Origin: Candidatus Levyibacteriota bacterium
GTDB taxonomy: Bacteria; Patescibacteriota; Microgenomatia; Levybacterales; UBA12049
Direction: 5' to 3'
NCBI GenBank assembly: GCA_903872785.1
Contig: CAIQLZ010000064.1
Span: forward strand, 1 to 14,305
Length of the DNA: 14,305 bases
Shown: in pieces, positions 6,376 to 12,163 of the stretch
How the letters are laid out: each line of letters opens with the position of its first letter
Numbering within the stretch: the stretch's first letter is position 1
Position numbers and translations under genes: made by a program
The notes under the pieces: generated by a model
Seen by the model: only the letters and a program-made list of their open reading frames with translations
Told to the model about the DNA's origin: nothing
The model's database searches: none

Positions 6376-6381
6376 ACCCAA
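6354..6381 (-). promoter_or_regulatory. Promoter of uppS (leaderless type)
   Basis: The minus strand reads TTGGGT (6381-6376), a 16-nt spacer and TATAAT (6359-6354), with an upstream TG making an extended -10 (TGTTATAAT). The -10 ends 6 nt before the GTG start at 6347, so transcription should begin at the start codon. It overlaps completely with the opposing promoter. Confidence 0.7.
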
Positions 6382-7062
6382 ATGCCAGTAAAAAAAATAG
6401 CTAAAAGAAAAAATAAATTGTCTGTAAAAATAGGGACAACCGTAATGCCAAAATCAATTTCTACGTACACCATTAAAGATAAATTGAAGCAACCAAAAGT
6501 TCTCATAGGATTAATAGTGGTTATTTTAATTGTTGCAGCATTTTTTCTGAAAGGGTTATTTATTGCAGCAGTTGTTAATGGTGAACCAATTTCAAGAATT
6601 ACCATTATTAGTGAGTTGGAAAAACAGGGAGGAAAACAAATTCTTTCATCTTTGGTAAATAAAATCCTTATTTTGCAGGAAGCAAAAAAGAAAAAAGTAC
6701 AAATTAGTCAAGCAGAAATTGATACCAGCTTAAAGCAAATAGAAGATAGTCTCAAATCTCAGGGGCAAAATCTGGATACGGCTTTAACAACGCAGGGAAT
6801 GACAAGGCAAGATTTAATGACGCAGTTGAAATTGCGAGGCTTAGTCGAAAAATTGTTAGCAGATAAAATAAAAGTAACAGACAAAGAAGTTACAGACTAT
6901 ATTGAAAAAAATAAAGATACATTTCCGACCAATTTAACCAGTGATCAAATCAAAAAGAGCGTAGTAGAACAATTAAAACAGCAAAAGATGGTAAACGCAT
7001 CTCAATCTTGGCTAGTAGAGCTTAATAAAAACGCCCAAATTAATTACTTCGTCAGCTACTAA
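6382..7062 (+). CDS. Membrane-anchored SurA N-terminal-domain protein (no PPIase domain)
   Basis: SurA-type chaperones help fold exported proteins outside the cytoplasmic membrane. This 226-aa protein has a basic cytoplasmic N-terminus (about 1-38), one transmembrane helix (about 39-62, VLIGLIVVILIVAAFFLKG), then the SurA-N signature AVVNGEPISRITIISELEKQ, a helix with LVNKILILQEAKKKKVQIS, and EIDTSLKQIEDSLKSQG. The rest is helical with a final LKQQKMVNASQSWLVELN segment. The parvulin peptidyl-prolyl isomerase domain that normally follows is absent, so a chaperone-only, membrane-tethered role on the outer side is inferred. Topology is N-in, C-out from the positive-inside rule. It is transcribed divergently from uppS through overlapping promoters. 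Confidence 0.85.
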   Translation: MPVKKIAKRKNKLSVKIGTTVMPKSISTYTIKDKLKQPKVLIGLIVVILIVAAFFLKGLFIAAVVNGEPISRITIISELEKQGGKQILSSLVNKILILQEAKKKKVQISQAEIDTSLKQIEDSLKSQGQNLDTALTTQGMTRQDLMTQLKLRGLVEKLLADKIKVTDKEVTDYIEKNKDTFPTNLTSDQIKKSVVEQLKQQKMVNASQSWLVELNKNAQINYFVSY

Positions 7063-7093
7063 TTTCTTCGACACTGTTTCTCTTTTTAAAGTA

Positions 7094-7124
7094 TTGAGCA
7101 TATTAAATCAGAGCATGATATAAT
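7094..7124 (+). promoter_or_regulatory. Promoter of the 147-aa hypothetical gene
   Basis: TATAAT (7119-7124) is preceded by TG at 7116-7117 (TGATATAAT, extended -10). The best -35 candidate, TTGAGC (7094-7099), gives a long 19-nt spacer, so the extended -10 probably carries recognition. The expected leader before ATG 7142 is about 11 nt, without a Shine-Dalgarno site. Confidence 0.6.
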
Positions 7125-7141
7125 CGGCCTAATTTAATTTA

Positions 7142-7585
7142 ATGACAAAAGAGTTGGGTCAATTAATTGGGCCACCTGAGGTTATTTTTCATACGTCAAT
7201 TGGGTTCGCCAAAAAAGGGTGTTGGAATCTTGCAACTAAAGGCGCAGTAATGGTTTACAAGGAATCTCAATTCGATGAATGGTCAAAAGATTTTGGTATT
7301 AAGAGTGAGAATCCGAATTTAAGAAGATTTTCCGCAGTCTTTATTGGAGTATCAGCAAGTAAGCTTAAATCAGAACATATTGAAGCATTAAAAAAAATAA
7401 TGCAAAAAGATAAGAATCTTGATGTTCGATGCGAGACTGGATTTGCCTTATTTAATCATGGTATTCGTTCCGGAGATGTAATAAGAACAATTAAGAAAGC
7501 GCTAAAAAACCCAACTCTAAAAGAAAAAGCCCAAAAATACCTGGATCAACTAAAGAACGAGAATTGGAAAATTTCTTTATTTTAA
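7142..7585 (+). CDS. Hypothetical protein, possibly HEAT-repeat-like
   Basis: I do not recognise this 147-aa cytoplasmic protein. The first half (about 1-60) is mixed and includes GPPEVIFHTSIGFAKKGCW. From about residue 61 it is helical, with a pattern like one or two HEAT-type repeats: HIEALKKIMQKDKNLDVRCETGFALF resembles the D-x-D/N-x-x-VR-x-x-A-x-x-L turn, followed by VIRTIKKALKNPTLKEKAQKYL. No catalytic motif, signal peptide or membrane segment is visible. It has its own extended -10 promoter and ends tail to tail with the tRNA-Pro gene, whose 3' end is 1 nt past the stop codon. A scaffolding or protein-binding role would fit a HEAT-like fold but is a guess. Confidence 0.72.
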   Translation: MTKELGQLIGPPEVIFHTSIGFAKKGCWNLATKGAVMVYKESQFDEWSKDFGIKSENPNLRRFSAVFIGVSASKLKSEHIEALKKIMQKDKNLDVRCETGFALFNHGIRSGDVIRTIKKALKNPTLKEKAQKYLDQLKNENWKISLF

Positions 7586-7586
7586 G

Positions 7587-7657
7587 TCGGGATGCTGGGA
7601 ATTGAACCCAGGCTACCGCACCCCCAGCGCGGTGTACTGCCGTTATACTACATCCCG
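7587..7657 (-). tRNA. tRNA-Pro (anticodon GGG)
   Basis: A complete 71-nt cloverleaf is seen on the minus strand: acceptor stem CGGGATG/CATCCCG, D stem GTAT/GTAC with loop AACGGCA containing GG, anticodon stem CCGCG/TGCGG with loop CTGGGGG (anticodon GGG), a 4-nt variable loop, T stem CTGGG/CCCAG with loop TTCAATT, and discriminator A73. C1-G72 with A73 is the bacterial tRNA-Pro identity set. It reads CCC and CCU codons. The 3' CCA is not encoded (the next bases are CTT), so a CCA-adding enzyme is needed. It is divergent from recA. Confidence 0.96.
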
Positions 7658-7687
7658 TTTTGCAAAACAAAATTGAAAATTGATATC

Positions 7688-7715
7688 TTGCATTATAACA
7701 AAAAATTGTTACAAT
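7688..7715 (+). promoter_or_regulatory. Promoter of recA
   Basis: TTGCAT (7688-7693), a 16-nt spacer and TACAAT (7710-7715), with TG at 7707-7708 (TGTTACAAT). Transcription is expected to begin within about 3 nt of ATG 7725, so the message is close to leaderless. A palindrome AATTGT-T-ACAATT (7704-7716) covers the -10 and could be an operator. Confidence 0.65.
7692..7700 (-). promoter_or_regulatory. Extended -10 promoter of tRNA-Pro
   Basis: The minus strand reads TGTTATAAT, identical to the elements between uppS and the SurA-N-like gene. It would start transcription about 28 nt before the mature tRNA 5' end. It overlaps the -35 of the recA promoter on the other strand. Its own -35 is weak (TTCAAT with a 16-nt spacer). 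Confidence 0.6.
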
Positions 7716-7724
7716 TGAATTATT

Positions 7725-8795
7725 ATGGGCAGGACAGCTACATCCAGTAAGACAATCTCAAATAATCACGAAGAATCTTCAAGTAAACTTGCAGCAGTGA
7801 ATCTGGCAATGGAGCAGATAGAGAAACAATATGGCAGGGGATCTATCATGCGTTTCGGTGAAGTAGGTAAGAAATTTGATATTTCGGTTATCTCCACAGG
7901 TTGTCTTCCTTTGGATTTGGCGCTTGGAGTTGGTGGAGTACCCAGAGGAAGAATCATAGAAATTTACGGTCCGGAAGCATCAGGAAAAACAACAATTTGT
8001 CTATCTATTATTGCTCAAGCGCAAAAACATGGAGGAGTTGCAGCTTTTATTGACGCAGAACATGCCTTAGATCCACTTTGGGCAAAAACTTTGGGAGTAG
8101 AATTGGATGAATTATTAATTTCTCAGCCGGATACAGGAGAACAGGCCTTGGAAATTGCAGAAAGTCTCATCCGAAGTGGCGGAGTTGATGTTTTAGTAAT
8201 TGATTCTGTTGCAGCTTTGGTTCCAAGGGCAGAAATTGAAGGAGAAATGGGAGATTCGATGATGGGACTTCAAGCACGCCTAATGTCTCAGGCTTTAAGA
8301 AAATTGACAGGCGTTATTTCCAAATCAAAAACAGTTTGTATATTTACCAATCAATTACGTCAGAAAATTGGAGTAATGTTTGGAAATCCGGAAACCACAA
8401 CCGGAGGTTTAGCTCTCAAATTCTATGCCACTATGAGAATGGATGTTCGGAAAATAGAAACGCTAAAAGATGGAGATAGAGTTATCGGGTCCCGTCACAG
8501 AGTAAAAGTGGTTAAAAATAAAGTTGCAGTACCATTTAGAATTGCAGAATTTGACGTTATGGCAAATGGAGTTTCTCGGGAAGGTGGAATTGTGGATGTT
8601 GGAGTTGAAATGGATATCATTCAAAAATCCGGAGCGTTTTATAGATTTGGGGAATTAATGCTTGGACAGGGAAAAGAAACAACGAAAATATTCCTTAAAG
8701 AAAAACCTGATATCTCCAAAAAAATCGTTGATGAAATTTTGAAAAAAAATAAATCCGTTGGGACTCCTGTTGAAATCGGAATAGAAGAAAAATAA
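7725..8795 (+). CDS. recA: Recombinase RecA
   Basis: RecA is the ATP-dependent DNA strand-exchange protein for homologous recombination and the co-protease signal of the SOS response. The 356-aa protein has the MAW helix region (KLAAVNLAMEQIEKQYG), Walker A GPEASGKTT (82-90), Walker B VDVLVIDSVAALVP, loop L1 EGEMGDSMMGLQARLMSQALRK, and loop L2 following TNQLRQKIGVMFGNPETTTGG, the DNA-binding part. It ends in a shorter and less acidic tail than E. coli RecA. The N-terminus has a polar, serine-rich extension of about 16 residues relative to E. coli. recX follows with an 8-bp gap, so they form one operon, the usual recA-recX pair. Confidence 0.98.
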   Translation: MGRTATSSKTISNNHEESSSKLAAVNLAMEQIEKQYGRGSIMRFGEVGKKFDISVISTGCLPLDLALGVGGVPRGRIIEIYGPEASGKTTICLSIIAQAQKHGGVAAFIDAEHALDPLWAKTLGVELDELLISQPDTGEQALEIAESLIRSGGVDVLVIDSVAALVPRAEIEGEMGDSMMGLQARLMSQALRKLTGVISKSKTVCIFTNQLRQKIGVMFGNPETTTGGLALKFYATMRMDVRKIETLKDGDRVIGSRHRVKVVKNKVAVPFRIAEFDVMANGVSREGGIVDVGVEMDIIQKSGAFYRFGELMLGQGKETTKIFLKEKPDISKKIVDEILKKNKSVGTPVEIGIEEK

Positions 8796-8803
8796 CTTCA
8801 TAA

Positions 8804-9277
8804 ATGGAAGATAAGTTTTATAATTTGGCACTCCGTTTTTTATCCTACAGACCACGTTCCGAAAAGGAAGTTCGAGAAAAGCTTGAATCGAAAAAAGTTG
8901 AGTCTAATATTATAGAGAAAATCATCTTGAAATTAAAAGAAAAGAAATTTCTTAATGATGAGGAATTTGCAAAAGGGTGGATTGAAAACAGAAATAGGTT
9001 TAAACCGCGCAGCGCCCGTTTGATAAAAATAGAATTAAAGCAAAAAGGAATCAAAGAAGATATTTTTAATAAATTGATCAGTGACAAAGGATTAATGATT
9101 AATGATTTAGAATCGGCAAAAAAGCTGGTAAAAAAGAAGATGGAGAAATATCGAAATAAGCTTGGAATTACACGGGACGAAATATATCAAAAATTAGGAA
9201 GATTTTTAGCTTCAAAGGGGTTTAATTGGGATATTATCAAAAAAAGCATTGACGAAATATTGGCCAAAGGAGTATAA
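8804..9277 (+). CDS. recX: Regulatory protein RecX
   Basis: RecX binds RecA filaments and modulates (usually limits) recombinase activity. The 157-aa, all-helical protein shows the family features: the N-terminal repeat ALRFLSYRPRSEKEVREKLESK, the second repeat with FLNDEEFAKGWIENRNRFKPRSARLIKIELKQKGI (the conserved F-x-x-D-E-x-F-A and R-P-x-S-x-x-x-I-x-x-E-L positions), and a third three-helix repeat containing YQKLGRFLASKGFNWDIIKKSI. Length is usual (about 150-200 aa). It lies 8 bp after recA on the same strand without its own promoter. Its stop codon (9275-9277) falls inside the left arm of the long inverted repeat that reaches the start of the RNase Y gene. Confidence 0.95.
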   Translation: MEDKFYNLALRFLSYRPRSEKEVREKLESKKVESNIIEKIILKLKEKKFLNDEEFAKGWIENRNRFKPRSARLIKIELKQKGIKEDIFNKLISDKGLMINDLESAKKLVKKKMEKYRNKLGITRDEIYQKLGRFLASKGFNWDIIKKSIDEILAKGV

Positions 9278-9387
9278 TATTTTATGTAGACAAGAGATTA
9301 ATCTATGAAAAGAAGTATTCTAATTTCTTCTTTGCGGATATAAATCTTCCTTTAGGATAGATTTTCCTCTTGTGTCTAAAATATTAT
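9274..9387. repeat. Long imperfect inverted repeat spanning the recX-rny junction
   Basis: Three nested arm pairs can be seen by eye: ATAATATTTTA (9274-9284) with 9377-9387 (11/11), ACAAGAG (9290-9296) with CTCTTGT (9367-9373) (7/7), and AATCTAT (9300-9306) with ATAGATT (9357-9363) (7/7). They are separated by small internal loops. Inside lies another hairpin, AAAGAAG (9309-9315) with CTTCTTT (9327-9333). The outer right arm contains the first two bases of the rny start codon. No other gene lies in this 108-bp gap, only a 12-codon reading frame at 9305-9343. Confidence 0.8.
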
Positions 9388-10654
9388 GAATTCAGGGAAC
9401 CAAAATTTAATTGATTTGGAGAAAAAACTTCTTGAAAAAGAAGAGAAACTTGAACGTGAAAAAGAGCAAATTGAGAAAGAAAAAGCAGCTCTTTTTGGAA
9501 AAAGGGAAGAATATTCCGTAAAACTTCAAAAAGTATCAGGATTGACCGCAGAAGAGGCAAAAAAAGAACTTCTTAAGGAAACAGAAGTAAGAGAAGCACA
9601 AGCAGTTGCAAGGATTATTAAGGAAAAAGAAGAAGATGCTAAAAGAACAGCTGCGAAAAAAGCTCAGGAAATATTATTGGACAGCATGCAACATGGAGCA
9701 CTAGATTATATTGCAGAATATACGGTTACAGTTGTTAAAATTCCGGATGAGGAAGTGAAAGGAAGAATTATCGGCAAAGAGGGACGCAATATTCGGGCTT
9801 TTGAGCAGGCAACTGGAGTAGATGTTGATTTGGACGAAGAAGGAATAATTAGACTTTCTTGTTTTGATTCGGTTCGACGCGAAACTGCAAAAAGAGCTCT
9901 TGAAAAGCTTCTCAAAGACACCAGGATTCAACCATTTAGAATAGAAGAGATTGTTAATCAGACTAAGCAAGAATTAGAAAAAGTCATGCTTGAAGAGGGT
10001 GAAAAAATCGCTCATGAGGTCGGAGTTTTTAACTTGCCTGTAGAGCTTATGTCCATTTTAGGGCGTTTTAAATTTAGAACCTCATACGGACAGAACCTTA
10101 TTGTTCATACGCTAGAGGATGTAAAAATCGGAATCCATATTGCATCAGAAATCGAAGCAGATGTAAACATTGTAAGACTAGGCTGTCTTTTCCATGATAT
10201 CGGTAAGGTAATTGAAGGAGAAGGAAGTCATGTAAAATTAGGAGTTGAACTTTTAAAGAGATTTAATATTCCTGAAAAAATAATAAATTGTGTTGCCGAA
10301 CACCATGAGGATAAACCCTTTTCTTCCATAGAGTCAATAGTGGTTCATATAGCGGATTCAATTTCCGGGGCCCGCCCAGGAGCACGATTTGAAGATATAG
10401 AGGGATATTCAAGAAGATTAAAAGATATGGAAGAAATTGCTAAAAAATATGAGGGCGTAGATGATGCATATGCATTTGAAGCGGGTAGGGAACTTCGGGT
10501 TATTATAAATCCGGGAAGATTAAATGATGCAGAAACAATAATAATTGCAAATAAAATAAGAGAAGAGGTAAGCCGTTCCCTAGCAGTTCCGGGAGAAGTT
10601 AAGGTAACAGCCATCCGCGAATTCCGCGCTGTTTCTTCAGAGACTTCAATTTAA
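9386..10654 (+). CDS. rny: Ribonuclease Y without membrane anchor
   Basis: RNase Y is the endoribonuclease that starts bulk mRNA decay in bacteria lacking RNase E. The 422-aa protein has an N-terminal coiled coil (about 8-100, LEKKLLEKEEKLEREKEQIEKE), a KH RNA-binding domain (about 111-175) with the GxxG loop G130-K-E-G133, and an HD phosphohydrolase domain with H241, H270-D271 (GCLFHDIGKV) and GSHVKLG. It ends with the family C-terminal region (ARPGAR, AGRELRVIINP, VKVTAIREFRAV). Typical RNase Y is about 520 aa with an N-terminal transmembrane helix. Here the helix and part of the coiled coil are missing, and an in-frame TAA at 9377-9379 rules out a longer form. It is therefore probably cytosolic. 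The start codon overlaps the inverted repeat's right arm. Confidence 0.95.
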   Translation: MNSGNQNLIDLEKKLLEKEEKLEREKEQIEKEKAALFGKREEYSVKLQKVSGLTAEEAKKELLKETEVREAQAVARIIKEKEEDAKRTAAKKAQEILLDSMQHGALDYIAEYTVTVVKIPDEEVKGRIIGKEGRNIRAFEQATGVDVDLDEEGIIRLSCFDSVRRETAKRALEKLLKDTRIQPFRIEEIVNQTKQELEKVMLEEGEKIAHEVGVFNLPVELMSILGRFKFRTSYGQNLIVHTLEDVKIGIHIASEIEADVNIVRLGCLFHDIGKVIEGEGSHVKLGVELLKRFNIPEKIINCVAEHHEDKPFSSIESIVVHIADSISGARPGARFEDIEGYSRRLKDMEEIAKKYEGVDDAYAFEAGRELRVIINPGRLNDAETIIIANKIREEVSRSLAVPGEVKVTAIREFRAVSSETSI

Positions 10655-10678
10655 ATCTCAAATAAAAATTTTGATATC

Positions 10679-10707
10679 TTGACTTATTGTTGTTTTCATT
10701 GTATTTT
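10679..10707 (+). promoter_or_regulatory. Promoter of the HU-permease operon
   Basis: TTGACT (10679-10684), a 17-nt spacer and TATTTT (10702-10707). The -35 is the best match to consensus in the window. Transcription is expected near 10714, which would give the HU gene an unusually long leader for this window, about 86 nt. Confidence 0.55.
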
Positions 10708-10721
10708 TAAGCTAATTGTCT

Positions 10722-10766
10722 ATTCGATTTCGCTCAGGATGACCCTGAGTTTACCGAATGGGTCAT
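10722..10766 (+). promoter_or_regulatory. Structured HU leader with two alternative hairpins
   Basis: Hairpin A: CTCAGG (10733-10738) with CCTGAG (10744-10749), extended by ATTCG (10722-10726) with CGAAT (10755-10759). Hairpin B: ATGACCC (10739-10745) with GGGTCAT (10760-10766). The two share 10744-10745 and the surrounding stretch and cannot form together. The arms resemble the dispersed small palindrome built on ATTCGA-TTTCGCTCAGG, here with a decayed right arm. Confidence 0.6.
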
Positions 10767-10783
10767 AGAAAATTTTTGCCCGG

Positions 10784-10795
10784 AAAGGGGTGATG
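10784..10795 (+). promoter_or_regulatory. Strong Shine-Dalgarno site of the HU gene
   Basis: AAAGGGGTGATG matches the complement of the 16S rRNA 3' end (AAAGGAGGTGAT) with one base missing, a few bases before ATG 10800. It is the only strong ribosome binding site in the window and fits high, conventional initiation for an abundant DNA-binding protein. Confidence 0.75.
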
Positions 10796-10799
10796 ATAA

Positions 10800-11072
10800 A
10801 TGACAAAAAGAGAATTAATAGAAGTTGTTGCAAAAAAAGCAAATTTAACTAATAAAGCAGCCAGAGACGCCGTACAAGGAGTTATAAACTCCATTAGAGA
10901 TTCTTTGAAACGAGGAGAAAAAGTAGTTATTACAGGATTTGGAACTTTTTCTGTTCGCCAAAGAGTTCAAAGAGTCGGTCGTAATCCAAAAACAGGAGAA
11001 AAAATAACTATAGCAGCAAGGAAAGCTCCTGGATTTACTCCGGGCAAAACGCTTAAAAAAGTAGTAAGATAG
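10800..11072 (+). CDS. hup: DNA-binding protein HU (HU/IHF family)
   Basis: HU is the small basic nucleoid protein that bends and compacts DNA as a dimer. The 90-aa length is exactly typical. It has the N-terminal helix pair MTKRELIEVVAKKANLT, the core GEKVVITGFGTFSVRQR (about 39-55), the flexible DNA-binding arm GRNPKTGEKITIAARKAPGF with the intercalating proline in RNP, and the C-terminal GKTLKKVV. No insertion or loss is seen. It is preceded by a strong promoter, a structured leader and the best Shine-Dalgarno site of the window, and is followed after 19 bp by the AI-2E family permease gene on the same strand, which is probably co-transcribed. HU rather than IHF is inferred from the single small gene and the generic arm sequence. 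Confidence 0.97.
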   Translation: MTKRELIEVVAKKANLTNKAARDAVQGVINSIRDSLKRGEKVVITGFGTFSVRQRVQRVGRNPKTGEKITIAARKAPGFTPGKTLKKVVR

Positions 11073-11091
11073 AATTGGTAGTAAACGGAAT

Positions 11092-12120
11092 ATGGCTATC
11101 AGTTTGAGAACAGCGTTTTTTATCTTTTTAGCAATTCTTGCAGTATGGTTTTTGTACATAGAAAGGACCATACTTGATCCTTTTGTTTTGGGAATAATAC
11201 TTGCGTATATTCTTAATCCTGTTATCAATTTTTCTTATCGTTACATAAGACTTCCCAGAGCTTTTTCTATAGCTGTAGTATATATTGCTATCGTTAGTCT
11301 GCTTGTTTTTTTGGGAGTTGCCTTAACAAAACAAATTACAAACGAGTCATCGGAATTTAAAAATTTTATAAATAAGTTACCCGAAAATACACAGCTTCAG
11401 GTAAATAATTTACCTTCTTGGATTAAGCCTGCGGTCGAAGATATAAGCTCATTTATAGAAAAACCTAAACCCATATCTTCAATTTCCGTATTAAGTTTTT
11501 TGCCGAAAGCCATAACGAGAATACTAAGTTTTTTTATCTTTCTTTTTGCCGGATTTTATTTCCTCAAAGATGGAAAAAATATGTTTAAGAACATTTTAAA
11601 TTTAACCCCAAACAAATACAGAGGTGACATAGAATCATTATTCTCCAAAATTAATAATGTATTGGAGGGTTATTTAAGGGGTCAATTATTTATGGTTTTT
11701 TTGATTTCATTAATTCTTTATATATCCCTTTCAATTGTTGGTGTGAAATTTGCCCTTATTTTGGCAATTTTTTCAGGTTTTGTCGAAATAGTTCCGATAA
11801 TTGGACCGATCTTTGCAGGGACAGTTAGTGCTTTAGTTGCCCTTGTAAGCAATAATTTATCTTTCGGTTTAAATAATTTCCAAGGGGCACTTCTCGTAGC
11901 TCTAATTTACTTTGTTGTCCGTCAGATTCAAGATTATTTTATTGTACCTACAGTTATGCGTAGGATTGTAAAGCTTCATCCGCTAATTATACTTTTTTCG
12001 GTTTTGGCAGGTCAGCATGTTTGGGGAATATTAGGGGTTATTTTGGCAGTTCCCATTGCAGGCATAGTGAGAATTGTTCTTGAATTTTCTCTTGAAAAAG
12101 TAAACAAAAGTAAAATCTAG
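11092..12120 (+). CDS. AI-2E/PerM (UPF0118) family membrane protein
   Basis: The 342-aa polytopic membrane protein has about eight membrane segments: three N-terminal (about 4-23, 28-47, 57-78), a large outside or interfacial domain (about 80-130), then a C-terminal block. The C-terminal block has FFIFLFAGFYFLKDGK (about 147-162) and the family hallmark GFVEIVPIIGPIFAG (about 229-243), followed by a long hydrophobic segment and ILGVILAVPIAGIVRIV near the end. The family includes the E. coli AI-2 exporter TqsA and the PerM proteins, some of which act as Na+(Li+)/H+ antiporters. The substrate cannot be told from sequence, and autoinducer transport should not be assumed. The gene follows HU by 19 bp and precedes the RNase P RNA gene. 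Confidence 0.93.
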   Translation: MAISLRTAFFIFLAILAVWFLYIERTILDPFVLGIILAYILNPVINFSYRYIRLPRAFSIAVVYIAIVSLLVFLGVALTKQITNESSEFKNFINKLPENTQLQVNNLPSWIKPAVEDISSFIEKPKPISSISVLSFLPKAITRILSFFIFLFAGFYFLKDGKNMFKNILNLTPNKYRGDIESLFSKINNVLEGYLRGQLFMVFLISLILYISLSIVGVKFALILAIFSGFVEIVPIIGPIFAGTVSALVALVSNNLSFGLNNFQGALLVALIYFVVRQIQDYFIVPTVMRRIVKLHPLIILFSVLAGQHVWGILGVILAVPIAGIVRIVLEFSLEKVNKSKI

Positions 12121-12128
12121 TTTATTAT

Positions 12129-12157
12129 TTGCCTTTAATTCTCCAATATAGTAAAAT
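12129..12157 (+). promoter_or_regulatory. Promoter of the RNase P RNA gene
   Basis: TTGCCT (12129-12134), a 17-nt spacer and TAAAAT (12152-12157). The predicted start, about 12164, coincides with the first paired base of helix P1, which supports both calls. Confidence 0.65.
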
Positions 12158-12163
12158 ACACGT

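Noticed and set aside
7704..7716. SOS (LexA) box before recA
   Set aside because: AATTGTTACAATT is palindromic, but matches neither the E. coli nor the Bacillus LexA consensus and overlaps promoter sequence. It is kept only as a possible unknown operator.
9305..9343. Small reading frame MKRSILISSLRI in the rny leader as a leader peptide or the lost membrane anchor
   Set aside because: Only 12 residues, in another frame from rny, too short for a transmembrane helix, and with no ribosome binding site. It lies within the inverted repeat and is most simply chance.
9701..9970. Minus-strand open frames across rny, recA, HU, recX and IPK
   Set aside because: They are antisense shadows of well-supported conserved genes, with no recognisable domain or promoter.
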